DNA from: Curvularia sp. ZM96
Lineage: Eukaryota; Ascomycota; Dothideomycetes; Pleosporales; Pleosporaceae
Reading direction: 5' to 3'
Assembly: GCA_022457065.1 (NCBI GenBank)
Contig: JAJGBQ010000002.1
Coordinates: 3,100,001 to 3,164,000 of the forward strand
Length of the DNA: 64,000 bases
Shown one piece after another: positions 1 through 11,175 of the stretch. How positions within the stretch are numbered: position 1 is the stretch's first letter; every line of letters begins with the position of its first letter. The notes under the pieces are model-generated. The model was given only the letters and a program-made list of their open reading frames with translations, was not told where the DNA came from and searched no databases. The position numbers and the translations under genes are program-made.

Positions 1-324
1 AAGGAAAGGAAAAAAGGGGGGTATCATATGCAGCCGTCGCCCGAAAAAACAGAGAACCTCCCAATCCCATCATGTGTTCCACAAAAACGCCCGTGGAAGA
101 GAAAACGATCAGACCCACACACACCCAATAGGCGCCCAGTGTTCATAATCTCATAACGTGTTGTTCATCAAATGGTACTCGGTAGAAAGTGGGACCCCGC
201 AGTATCAACCAGTCCAAGGCAGACACGACGCTGGCCCAACGTTATGTGCCGTCCCGCGAGACCTAGCAAACACCAGCACCATCTGCCGTGGCACGCCCTT
301 GTGGAAAGTAACCGGCGTGTACAA
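1..324. other. Intergenic left edge
   Basis: There is no convincing coding signal. Short open frames here are antisense or chance. It holds the 3' flank of the VWA gene that ends at 325. Confidence 0.6.
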
Positions 325-1385
325 TCAAGTCTGCCTATGCAGATCCTTGGAATTCCTATCCAACCTCTTGTGAACGGCGCCCATGACAACTTTGAGAATA
401 CCTTTTGCAGTCAGTTGCTCGCCCTCTGCGCCACTAAACGGCACGGTATCCACAATATCTCTAAGATCCTCGTCCTGAGCTAGTTCGGCAAGGTCGTCGT
501 CGAGCTGCTTGAGGTGTTCACGCGCACCGGGCTCTCGGCCAACTTGGAAGAACTGGATACCGACTTGCCAGGCAGGCGCGTCGAGCTTGTCGAGCTTCTT
601 GGCGGTCTGGATAATGGTGGATTCAACGTCGTCTGAGGGTTCTCCGTCGGTGATGACGATAATGTTGATGGGCTTGGTTTTGTCGTCTTTTTCGTAGCGC
701 TGGAGATAGGGTTTTAGGATCTTGTGAAGGCGCTGGCCGGTTGGTGTGGCGCCGCGTGGCCGAACAGTTTGGAAGATTTCGATAATGGTGCTGGGGGTGG
801 TGATCCCTTTGTAGAGGCTAGAGTCTGGGTGGTTAAGGAAGTAAAGGTCAATTCCATCTTCATCGTGTGCGGTGCAAATTGGTGTGATGGCTGCGAGAGC
901 CTCTTGTGTCTCTCGCCAGGAGCGGCCAGCCATGGATCCTGAGTCGTCTATGAGGAATATTGTGTCAAAGCTTCTGAGAAACGAATAAGGATCAGAGTCT
1001 GAAGGCGCAATGATAGAAGTCGTTTGAAATGCGCCTGCATTTCCAGCTGGACCTGGGGTATAAGCTGGTGGAGCATCGTTAGGCGTGGAAGTATTCATGG
1101 CTGCATTGTCTTGTAGCTCGTTAGTGTCTGTGAAATTTGATAGAAGAGAAACTCCTGGCTCTTACTTGGTCTTCGCGTTGCAGGCGACGAAGGAGCAAAC
1201 GGGCTAGGAGATGATAGCTGCGCTCCAGCACCGATGTTGGGGTATTCAGCTCTCTTAGAGCCAACTGGCGCAGCTCTGAGTGTATCGTTCCGCGTCTGAC
1301 CTGCGCCTGTCCTGGGCGCTGAGTGATCGTTGCTCGAATCTGATGACTTGCGCGTTGACAAGGCTCTTTTGACTTTGCCGAACAT
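325..1385 (-). CDS. VWA domain protein
   Basis: Two exons on the minus strand: 1385-1166 and 1100-325, with a 65-bp intron (donor GTAAG, acceptor GCAG) in phase 1. The product is about 331 aa. The N-terminal ~115 residues are Ser/Pro/Thr-rich and look disordered, beginning MFGKVKRALS. A von Willebrand factor A domain follows from about residue 118. The MIDAS metal site is visible as DDSGS (about 125-129), then a Thr in RGATPTG and an Asp in VITDGEPSDD. This fold binds a divalent cation and mediates protein-protein contacts. No signal peptide or membrane segment is seen, so a cytosolic role is inferred. The partner is unknown. The ATG at 1385 is the first that splices into the domain frame. 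Confidence 0.85.
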
Positions 1386-2224
1386 ACTTCGTTGTTGAAA
1401 GTGTGACTGGGGTTGGTTGTGGAGGGAGGAATGATTCGAAGAGCTGGTAAAAGTTCTGCAGTAATGTGAAGCAAGTGGCAAGGACATAGTGTGCATAGGC
1501 GAGGCGTGACAAAGCCTCTAAAAGGAATTAGCGGAGATTGGTAGGTGCTTCCGAACTATTACGGTTGCGCGTGAAGAGACAGTGTTTGTGCAATCCATGG
1601 TTTGAGAACAAAGACTTATATCATTGAAGTCTGAAACCAGCGCTCCGCCTTGTTGTGAGCCTGATACAGACGTATCACGCATCAGTATATTCAAACTAGT
1701 AAAGCAGCGATTTTAACAATAAATGCGCCCACGAGCTGAGATTTTCTTTTACGGATGATACTCAGCCCAGGAGCACACAGCCACACTCTTGTCCTGTGAC
1801 CAATCACAGCGACTGCACAGCCGAGCTCACGAGCAACCACCGTGACATTCGGGATTTGCCCGGAGCAGCGCAATTATTCATCTCAAATTGTGATCTTGCG
1901 ATTTAGATCATTTGTGAACCATTCCACGGAGCATTACTGACTATGGAGAGCGTTTATACCAGACTATTGGTACCGAGTAGAAAGTCCCCTCTTTCCAGCA
2001 TGCGAAGGAACAAGGCGTATTTCAGGCGGGGTAAGGTTCCTCACTTTTACGTCTTATATGCACGTGCTTTTAAGATGGGAAGAAGCAGTGAGCTCAAGGC
2101 CCCCAGGCAGCCTGAGGACGCAGGCAGATTTCGGGCAAAGATAGGGCTGAACTACCTAGCTCACAAGCGCCAGGAACAGACACTCTAACTGAGGCCTTGT
2201 GCGTCTCAACAGGCTTGGAGTTCC
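1386..2224. other. Intergenic, VWA to BTB-like gene
   Basis: About 840 bp with only short, low-quality open frames. It contains the VWA promoter at its left side and the 3' flank of the next minus-strand gene. Nothing else is recognised. Confidence 0.5.
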
Positions 2225-3514
2225 TTAGGGCGTGCTCCCCGGAGTCCAATCTCTATCTCTAGCCATGAACATGTCCCTTATCGCTGTATGTCTAGTAAGG
2301 CAGTTACTTGATGTTCCTTGATGCCCTTTTCGCGCCACTCCATTGCTAAGCAGCCGATTACCCGTCAAGGATCTTGGATGAGCCCACACCACTGGTCTCT
2401 TGGCCAGTTGCCAGGCATACTCGTTACGGTGAGCGTTCCAACAATTGATGCAAATGCCAACGTCTTGACTACCAGCGTCTAAGCTGAGCTGGCTCTGAAT
2501 AAGGTCAAGTAGTGGGAGCAATCGTGATCGTAGCCCGCAATGTGCATGATGACTATCGACTTGATAGTTTGAACATTGGCGAAGCGACGACAGGAGTCGA
2601 TCAATGTCTCCAAGATAGTATGTTGGCTCGGTGTTGTCGTAAATCTTGCCTTGCAGGCGCACGGTGTCGATTTTGCAGAAGAAGCGGACCATTTCTCCAA
2701 GTTGAAAAGAGTCGCATTGGACTGACGTATCGTAACCGAGCTTGCATTGGCGCTCTCCAGAAATATACAGCTTGAGAAAGTGTGACTGCAGAGAGTTGAT
2801 CGTCTCCAGAACGTACTCTCGCCGCTGAATCAGCTCGTCCTCGATACCATTTGGTATATCCCACCATAGCGCCTTGGTATGGTCCTCCTCTGTGCCTGGT
2901 TGCCATTGTACCGAATCCCGTATTATCAGATGCTTCGAGTATCGCATTACCCAAGGCGGGTGGTCGAGGAGCAGCCCGACGAACAGCTTCTGTCGTACTC
3001 TCTCTTCTGTCTGTGCTGTGCTTGGTTTGCCTCTCGACTTGGCATCGATGACCTGCAGAAACTTCTTTTTCTCGACGTATTTGGAGAGGCACGCGACGGC
3101 ATCAAAACGGTCGGCCACGACGGCGAGGTTGGCCAGGTTAGGAACGGGAGGGTTAGAAACAGCAAGGTCCAAGCCATGAATGGCACGGAGAAAGTCTGCG
3201 AGTAGGTTTCGGATGGAAGAGGCTTTGGCCACTGCCACTCGACCAACATTGACGATGGATATGTGAGGAAGCACATCTTCAGGCGCATCGCCGATATTTT
3301 CATGCCCGCTCAGCCTGAGGGCCTCCAGCGCCTTTGCGAGCTGCTGTCCCTCATGGAAACGCTGACTGAGCAGGTTCTCGAAATATCGCGAGTTTTGCTG
3401 GAGGACCTTGGAGTCGACGCGGTACGAGAAGCGCTGTCCTCCCTCCTCCTGGGCGACGTCAAGGATGAGATCGCCCCCGGCTGCGACAACTAGCAGCCCC
3501 TCTTCGTCCGACAT
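2225..3514 (-). CDS. BTB/POZ-like protein
   Basis: Single exon, 429 aa, starting at a true ATG (3514). The N-terminal ~130 residues fit a fungal BTB/POZ-type domain: a GDLILDVA strand, then a stretch describing a residue exposed on folding (YRVDSKVLQQNSRYFENLL), then a later helix-rich segment with an AVVADRFDAVACLSKYV motif typical of BTB-adjacent helices. The remainder has conserved-looking Trp/Cys residues but no domain I can name. BTB proteins dimerise and often act as Cul3 adaptors or transcriptional cofactors; which one applies here is not visible. No intron is needed. Confidence 0.75.
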   Translation of the reverse strand: MSDEEGLLVVAAGGDLILDVAQEEGGQRFSYRVDSKVLQQNSRYFENLLSQRFHEGQQLAKALEALRLSGHENIGDAPEDVLPHISIVNVGRVAVAKASSIRNLLADFLRAIHGLDLAVSNPPVPNLANLAVVADRFDAVACLSKYVEKKKFLQVIDAKSRGKPSTAQTEERVRQKLFVGLLLDHPPWVMRYSKHLIIRDSVQWQPGTEEDHTKALWWDIPNGIEDELIQRREYVLETINSLQSHFLKLYISGERQCKLGYDTSVQCDSFQLGEMVRFFCKIDTVRLQGKIYDNTEPTYYLGDIDRLLSSLRQCSNYQVDSHHAHCGLRSRLLPLLDLIQSQLSLDAGSQDVGICINCWNAHRNEYAWQLAKRPVVWAHPRSLTGNRLLSNGVARKGHQGTSSNCLTRHTAIRDMFMARDRDWTPGSTP

Positions 3515-4249
3515 GGTTCAGGTGTAACTTTGTGACTTTCAGAGCTCATGGGTATGGCCAGAACATAATTACTAATGGGATGGCGACTTGGTTTCCGAGT
3601 TGGTGGTCAAGGTTGAACACTGAGGTCACACAGCCCACAGGTGGAAACCCTGTCGGCGAGTAGTAGGCCAATCAAAGGACGCGAGGGCGGGAAGTGGCGT
3701 TGCCCGTCTCGGGCGAGGCAGTCTACATACTCCTACACACCACTACCTCGCATCGCCTCTTCGCGCCTGCTATTGCTTCTGGGTTCCAGCAGACGACTTG
3801 GTCACCAAGCTCGTTGCATTGGCAATGCTGGCATTCACTTGCTCGGATACAGACATCACGCGCAGCACTTGGTTGAGAATACAAGTATTCATATTGTATC
3901 GTATTGATACGTCCTTGATGCCAACGGCAAGCAAGGACAAGAGACTTCTGGTCAAAGACCGACAAATCTAACATAGGAAATATGCAAACTCCGTGCCGCA
4001 TGCCGGGTATCTTCCTATGCGCAAAGGCTATGAATCAAACACCATACCAAAACCCCTCAACCAAGGAGACGGCGACCTGACCACCTTGGTATGGCCGTGA
4101 ATTATGGTCACTCGCTCGAACAAAAGAAAATCGTAAATGGACTGTCATGGCGATATCGCTGCCATGGACGTGCCGGCTGTCACCGTCGACACCGGGAACG
4201 CGATAACGCGCTAGTTTAGCTGGACAGCCCCGTCCTGCGTGACTGCGTG
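3515..4249. other. Intergenic
   Basis: About 735 bp with only short chance frames. It holds the promoter of the BTB-like gene. Nothing else is recognised. Confidence 0.5.
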
Positions 4250-4607
4250 CTAGCGCATACGGCGGCTAGGGAGCTTCATGCGCATCCACTCGTCGCCGAC
4301 TATCGCATGCCCGACCCGCGAGTCGTAGAACTGGCGCTGGCGATGGGCGCGCTCAACGAAGGTGAGCCGATGCCTGTGCACCCTGCCTTTGGAGTCGCGT
4401 ACGTATTCGTACTTTTCCTCGCCCTGGGAAACCGTTAGCATCGTCATCTACAAGAGATCGGGTACAAGAGCCGCGACTTACAATAATGGCCCATAGTTGC
4501 TGCTCCTCTGGGTTCATGCGACAGAAGTAGGTTGGTCGCGGAAGGGGTTTCTCGCCGCTCAGTCGACTTGATATGCTGTCTACGCTGGAGCGGATGGACA
4601 GAACCAT
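4250..4607 (-). CDS. Small hypothetical protein, two exons
   Basis: Proposed exons are 4607-4482 and 4423-4250, separated by a 58-bp intron with donor GTAAGT, branch-like GCTAAC and acceptor CCCAG. The product would be about 99 aa. The ATG at 4607 has a good context (CACCATGG). The frame stays open upstream of it but contains no other ATG. The C-terminal half is basic (VERAHRQRQFYDSR). I do not recognise the family. Support comes from the well-formed intron and the frame continuing across it. A CT-rich leader lies upstream. Confidence 0.5.
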
Positions 4608-7166
4608 GGTGAGGGTGTTGAAGGTGCGACGCCGTTGCGGTTCTTTGTCGGGCGTGGGGGTCGGGTCGGGTTCGATGACAGGAATGCTCGCCGCGGACGG
4701 CTGCTGGTGTGCGTTACCGGACGAGCTCCAAAGTCGTGTTGTTGCGGAAGTTGTTGATGGAGAAGTAAAGGGAAGGAGTGACAGAAGGACCAAGAAGTCT
4801 CCTCAAGAAAAGAAGGGATTAATGCAAGATAGTGCACAATGCTGAGGAATGACCCGTAGTTTGCCCCACGATGGCTGCAACGGCAGAGGTTTTATTCGCG
4901 CAACTCGGAGAGCGAAACCGGCACTGTGTGGGCACTGTGTGGGAACCGCGGTCCGCTGGCGACGTTTGGCCCTCCACCAACTGGGCGAGGGAATACAAGA
5001 TATATCTGACGAAACAGCCAAGAGCGGAATCCAGGAGTAATCTGGGGCATCATGGGGACGCCCCCGGTGAACTCAAAAGTAATTGCGCCTACCGCACTAC
5101 GCGGCTGGTTGAAAGGCTTCCAAGACACGCCCAGAAAGGCCTGTCCGCAGCGCAACTGACCTCCTCTGTCCACATCCAACCACAGGGCTGCAGATCAAGG
5201 TACAACGACGCACTGTACTTGTTGAAGCGTTGCATCACCGTGTCGCGCACTTCTTGGCTAACCAAGCAACGCGGCCAACTTGCGCGGCGCCCAGCAAGGC
5301 GGAGGCTTGTCGCGGCAGACAAGAGGTCGAGTACCACCTTAAGTAAACCAACACGCACTGCGTCTGAGGCGCAATCTACAGATCTGCATGTCCAAGACAC
5401 TTGGCGGGGGATCGACAGGTCTGTGTGCCCCTTGCGACAGAGCATCGCGGGACTTTGGGGGTGCGAGTGGGAGAGAGATCATCCCAAAGCTGCTCAGGAC
5501 AGGTTAGACGGTACGCCATCCCACGCGCCCTTACAAACGCCTCGATACCTCACTGTGCAAGAGGCGCCCAGTGTTGGAAATGCTCATTACACGCAATATC
5601 ATCATCTAAGCTGTCTTGGGCAACCTATCAAACTCTGACAAGGCTGCCTCTGAAACACAGTGACACCCGTCCCATGGGGAACGATATCATGCCCTTTTCC
5701 CCAGGAACGGCCGTCGGAGACCCTAGAACGCCGACTTTCTTGCACAGCTTCGTAATCATGCGTTTTTCCAAGCATTCAAGCATGCTTCTAGCGGACCAAA
5801 ACATGGCGCAGCTACCCGGGCCGCACCATTGTGCTTCCTTTTGCTCAACAGTACGTACCGCCAGACGCGTGTTGGTTGGAACAATGTTTCTGCACGCCGG
5901 CGAATCATTGAAGGGCTACGTCTTAGTACTCAGCCGCCGTCGGGCACTAAAGGCAAGCTATATTGGACTGTATCGGATGATTTCACCTAAATACTTGTCC
6001 AGCCTCCCATGGGTGACAGTTTCACAGTTCCACAGTTACGTTTTCTAGGCACGCATAAATGAGCAGATGGCCAAGCACGCAAACCCGCTCAAAGCGATAT
6101 TACGTGGCAGAAGAAAGCAAACAATGTTTTTCGGATGCTGCCGTCATGGCTTCGTCTTACATTCAGCCAGATGAAAGCCAAGGCGGAAACGGATGCTCCC
6201 TTTGACTTCGATGTAACCACATTTTCGTTTGCCTTTTCGTCTGCTGGTCGAGGCGCATCTTATTTCACTGCTTAACCCCTAGGATTGCAATGCGGGGTCA
6301 ATATATTGCACTCCTTGTAAACACTCACTCAGTTGCAATTGACGACGGGAAGACTGATGGCCCCGGGCGTTGATCATTCAGCGGACGACTACGAAAACGG
6401 ACAATCTAGATTCTTCTATTGGCGAGCTTTGACTCGATCTGTGCGAGAGTGGTGGCCTTTCCGTAGTGAGAATAAGGGGTACTTCTCACTTGACCCGTGC
6501 TGTCACTTTCCACTGTCGCTCTGCACTGCCGCTTTCCAACGTCACTTTTGATTCGGGCAACCTGTCACGGCAGGTTTGAGGTTTGAGAGTGAGACGGTTC
6601 GAGCGGTGTGAGTTGTCCGCAGGTTACCGTCATATCACAATGCCCCCATCTCGGCGAGATTCAATCCAATTCTCGTCAAAGTATCTTCACGTCTTGCCAG
6701 GGTCATATGCTGTAGAATACATGACCCTTTGGGGCTGTACTTGTAAACATGCACACCAATTATCTATCCAGACCATTGATTATCTCGCCTTTTTTGATGA
6801 ATCTAGCTATCCCCAGGGCCATTATGGTAATTGGGACTGCATCGACTTGCCAATTCTTCATAGAACCGCGGCGACGATAATCATAGCGGCAACAGCGTAT
6901 GAAACTCGCCAAGGTCAGCATGTGTACGCAAACACAACCAATCGAGGGTAATACTCGGTTTCGTTCAGTTTCGAGAGGAGACAAAGTTCGGCATGGGTAG
7001 CAGTAAGCTCGTCGTCGGCTGATGGCGGCCGACGTCGGAGCGGCCTGCTATGGCGGGGCTCACCTACACACATACTTGTGGGGTAGCTTCCGCACTTTCC
7101 TGACCAAACCTGTACGCGCCGTCTTTCTTCTCGTTTCAAAAAAGCATATACACACTTACAGACAGA
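4608..7166. other. Long intergenic region
   Basis: About 2.5 kb. Plus-strand open frames of 255 and 215 codons occur at 4871-5638 and 5401-6048, but they overlap each other and their composition looks like chance, so I do not call them. The right end holds the promoter of the isopropylmalate dehydrogenase gene, with a pyrimidine-rich stretch (ctttcttctcg) about 45 bases before its ATG. Confidence 0.4.
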
Positions 7167-8518
7167 ATGCCTTCTCACAACATTGTCGTTCTCGCTGGTA
7201 GGTTGTAGTGTTGGAGATTATACATCATGGTACTAATTTGCGCATAGGTGATGGTGTCGGCCCTGAGGTAACGACGGAACTCGCGCGTTCCCTCTGCGAT
7301 TGCTTACCGAGATTTTTAGGTCGTCGCCGAAGCGATCAAGATCCTCAAAGTCATTGAGAAGCACACCGACAATACCTTCAACTTCCAAGAGCATCTGTTT
7401 GGTGGTGTACGTTGGCAGCCATGACGTAACGCTCGAACAGGTACTTACATGCCATAGTGCTCAATAGACGCACACAACAACCCCCTCACAGACGAGACAC
7501 TCGCGGCCGCAAAGAGCGCCGACGCCATTATCCTTGGTGCTGTCGGCGGTCCGGTATGTACATGTGTGCTAGGAATTGAGCGACGCGATTTAACAAAAGG
7601 TGTAGAAATGGGGCACCGGCAAGGTGCGCCCTGAGCAGGGTATCCTCAAACTCCGCAAGGAACTCGGCACGTTTGGAAACCTGCGACCGTGTTTCTTCGC
7701 CTCCGACTCGCTTATTGAATCATCACCTCTCAAGGCCGACAATGTGCGCGGCGTAAACTTCAACATCATCCGCGAACTGACTGGTGGCATATATTTTGGC
7801 GACAGGAAAGAAGATGAGGGTGACGGCAAGGCAATGGACACTGAGCCATACAGCGTTGAAGAGATTGAGCGTGTTGTGCGTCTGGCTGGTAACCTCGCCT
7901 CTGTCGAGAACCCGCCAGTGCCGGTATGGAGTTTGGACAAGGCCAACGTGCTTGCGACCTCCCGACTCTGGAGGAAAACATTCGAGCGCATCATGAAGGA
8001 CGAGTACCCGCATCTCAAGTCGGGCACCCACCTGATCGACTCTGCGGCTATGCTCATGATCAAGAACCCACGCGCGCTGAACGGTGTTGTCGTCACAAGC
8101 AACCTGTTTGGTGACATTATCAGCGACGAAGCGAGTGTAATCCCAGGCAGCTTGGGTCTGCTACCCAGCGCCAGCTTGGGCGGCATTCCGGACGGCAAGA
8201 CCAAGCTCAATGGCATTTACGAGCCCATTCACGGTAAGCCGATACGGTATCCCAAACATTATCCCTTGCTCACAAGCTGTAGGTTCCGCACCAGACATTG
8301 CCGGAAAGGGCATCGTGAACCCCATTGCCACTATTCTCTCCATAAGCATGATGTTCAAGTACTCTCTGTGCCTGCCAGAGCTTGCGCAAAAGATTGACGA
8401 GGCGACTAAAATCGCCATTGACAATGGTGTCCGGACGGCCGATATCGGCGGAAAGTCGAGTACCAGCGAAGTCGGTGACGCGATAGCCGCCGAGCTGGAG
8501 AAGCTGCTGAAGAAGTAG
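7167..8518 (+). CDS. leu2: 3-isopropylmalate dehydrogenase
   Basis: Six exons: 7167-7197, 7248-7267, 7320-7406, 7458-7553, 7606-8233 and 8283-8518, giving 365 aa, the usual length for fungal Leu2. The enzyme oxidatively decarboxylates 3-isopropylmalate with NAD in leucine synthesis. Visible landmarks are the N-terminal [10 protein letters not shown], the substrate loop [14 protein letters not shown], the tyrosine-containing ELTGGIYFG, the Mg-binding DSAAM and [12 protein letters not shown] segments, and the NAD-binding [12 protein letters not shown], which is assembled across the last intron. In exon 5 the acceptor must be the TGTAG at 7601-7605, because only that gives GPKWG. All introns are 49-52 bp. 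A second fungal paralog elsewhere in the genome is possible. Confidence 0.96.
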
Positions 8519-11175
8519 GGTTAAGATGGTGGAGTGTTGTGTGCGATATTTGGTTCTACTTCGGTAAAATAACGATGCTATGCTAGCTCTTTCGGAATGT
8601 AAAAAGTCAATGTATGTTGGTGTGTTATGATGAAACATGTTCATTGAACAGCCTTTCCAGTCTGTCCGTGTGTGAAGACATGACTATCCTTGAAAGAACA
8701 GTCTCTTAGATTGATAATAGATACTGAAAAATTCATCCATCACACAGAGGAACTAGCTTCACTGTTACCACTCTAAACACCGCTGACTAGTTCAAGATGT
8801 GGGTGTATAAGACACGACTCATCTACCCGCATTTGGGACATGACTCGGTGCCTACGTCGGAGTATAAACCGCAGGTCTAGTTCTTGCACCTCCCTAGTCT
8901 GGGAGCAAACGCCTCGACTATGATATAGTGTATTCAAGAAGCGAGAGAAGCTGAGGGGGTTTTCCAAATCCACTGCATTGAAAAGGGGGGTTGTGTGTGG
9001 AAATGATGCGAAATATTCAAGGTATGCTGTGGCGTGAATTCGCTGCCACAAGAGGGGAGCTATGATGTCTACTAAGAAGAAAGTTACCAAGGAAAAGAAA
9101 GCACCAGAGATGAATGCCATGCCACAGGTGCAGAGCCGAGAAATCTGGGGTACATAGGTATCCAGTATTCACGCTCGAGCATCGGAACCCGAGCTTTGAG
9201 GATGAATGTTCGACACGGTGCGGGAGAACGAAAAAGGGTGCAATGTTGTCCAGAGCACCCTTTTGAGAACAATGGTAATCCGTTACTGGCCATCGCCCAG
9301 ATTACGAGGACGTCGCACAAACTCGCTATGACACCCTCCACTACCGCCCATCACGATGGAAGTCAAAGAAACCAGAAAATCGGTACACGGGATTGTGTCC
9401 TAATGTCTCTCCCGACTCGACGGGCCGCAATATGTTTCTGGTGCCCGATTAGCCCTTTCCGCCAATGGATAGAGGGCGGCGAGTTGGGCGTGAAACATGA
9501 GGCGGTTAAAATGTGATCTGCGGGGCTGGCTGTGACCGCTGGGGCGGAAGGGAAGGGCGGGCGGCCGCGCGCTTCAGTGTGAGTCTGTGTGCGGTAGGCT
9601 TGGGCGGCTGATTGGTTGGGTTAGAGCGAAATGGGGAATCCGTGATTTGGGGGATTTGTTTCGCTGGAATTACGACGACATGGGGTGATGGGCTTTGTAA
9701 ACGGTCGTAGAGGAGGGGCAGGGGTGCTAAGATCAGGACCTTGTGCTGATCTTGTAGCTTGTTGCAGCGTTCTTTGCCTGTTGAAGACGCAGTGTATTTA
9801 CCTTGGCTGCTGAATGACAGTGAAGAAGACCTGCGTTAGAGAAGCTGGATAGGGATTATCGTAACACTCTCGTCCTTAGCAAAAGGCCCGTTGTGAATCG
9901 GGGGTTTACACCTCGATGCCGCTACGTTGCCGAAATCCGAGCCCCGCCTAGCAAGACCCTTACTAAGTCCATGGTAGTCTCGGACGGGCGTCTGGAAAAG
10001 GATCACCAGGCGTGCCCTTGCATCGTGTAACTTGCAGAGGCACACACGACGACACTTGGCCATTGGCAGTGGCGGAGAGTGTTATACCCCCGGGTGGAGC
10101 ACATTATCAGCTAGATTGTCCGCGGACGCCTTGTGCTGCAAAAGTGATACGAAAGACGGGTAAATGGACGGGGACTGCTTCCCATTGAAAGCAAACAGAA
10201 TGGAATACGTATATGAGAAACCACGAATTAATCAAACGAAACATTCCAGAAGGGCGATCAACAGCACGTGGCGAGGGGACGCGAAAACATTGTTATCGAT
10301 ACGGCCCTGGCTCCCGGTGGTGTTAGTATCGCCCCTGTAAATCTCCCTTGTCATTGGTAACATGCCCGAAGGATCATGAGCCTTTTTGCTGGTGAAACGC
10401 GTCTCTCTCGTGTCGTCCTAGTGCTCTGCTCATCATTGCGAAAAATGTCGTCTGTAATTGTCTGCCCTGTGATGGCAGCTCAGGAACAAGCGCCGCTGCT
10501 ACGCCCAAAGCGGCAAGGCGTGAAACAAGAAGCAGACGCTGCCAGCCACGAACAGCAGAACCTCCATCGCGGGCCCGGACAGAGACAGACTCCTTCACTT
10601 AAGGCCCACAGGCTCCCGCGTCTCGCTGCCCAGAAAAAGGATCCACCCGCGCACCTACGCCACCCGGCCTCGCAAGCACATTGGCTCGTGAATAAGTCAG
10701 GGGCCGTAAGCTACGCTCTCATAGGCTCCGTTTTGGGCAAAGGCCACCAACATGCTCCATTGCACAACGCTCTTCAACTGCCAAGTACGGGCGTGCTCAG
10801 GTGAATTATACGAGCTCTCCACCTATACTGATGCCCAGTCGCTAGAATATGGTTTAAAAGCTGGATGTCTGCCCGTGTGAAGGGGGCCATCCATCCCAGT
10901 GATAGATACACACGTTCCCTCTTGACAAGCTAGTCTTTGTCTACCCACATTCATTCTATATCCACACTCCTTTTCAGTTCGAAAGCGCGGGATCGTCTTT
11001 CTTTGACCTTTGCAATTGCTGCTTCTAACAAAAGCGTTGTCATCACATTGCACACACTATCAACGCATACTGTTCTTTCGGGTTTGCTTGCACTTAGGGA
11101 CGCCAAGTTTGTTCCTGCATTTGAACAAACAGTTCTTACAACCGTTGGTACCAAACACAACAACAAACAGACATC
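8519..11175. other. Long gene-poor region
   Basis: About 2.65 kb. A 115-codon ATG frame on minus (9120-8773) begins with a hydrophobic stretch (MAFISGAFFSLVTFFLVDII) and could be a tiny membrane protein, but nothing else supports it. Plus-strand frames around 10376-10804 look like chance. The right end (10900-11175) holds the promoter and leader of the LPMO-like gene. Confidence 0.4.

Noticed and set aside
4608..4837. Upstream extension of the small gene at 4.25-4.6 kb to a start near 4793 or 4837
   Set aside because: Those starts are TTG and GTG, not ATG, and the stretch looks like a CT-rich leader.
4871..6048. Overlapping plus-strand frames of 255 and 215 codons
   Set aside because: They overlap in different frames, lack domains, and look like random Arg/Ser/Pro-rich chance translation.
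7590..8216. Minus-strand frame of 208 codons inside the isopropylmalate dehydrogenase gene
   Set aside because: It is an antisense shadow of conserved leu2 exons.
8773..9120. 115-codon ATG frame on minus with a hydrophobic N-terminus
   Set aside because: It has no homology cue, no splice support and no conserved-looking region after the first 25 residues.
10376..10804. 142-codon plus-strand frame
   Set aside because: Low-complexity, Gln/Arg/Pro-rich composition in a GC-rich stretch with no domain; likely chance.
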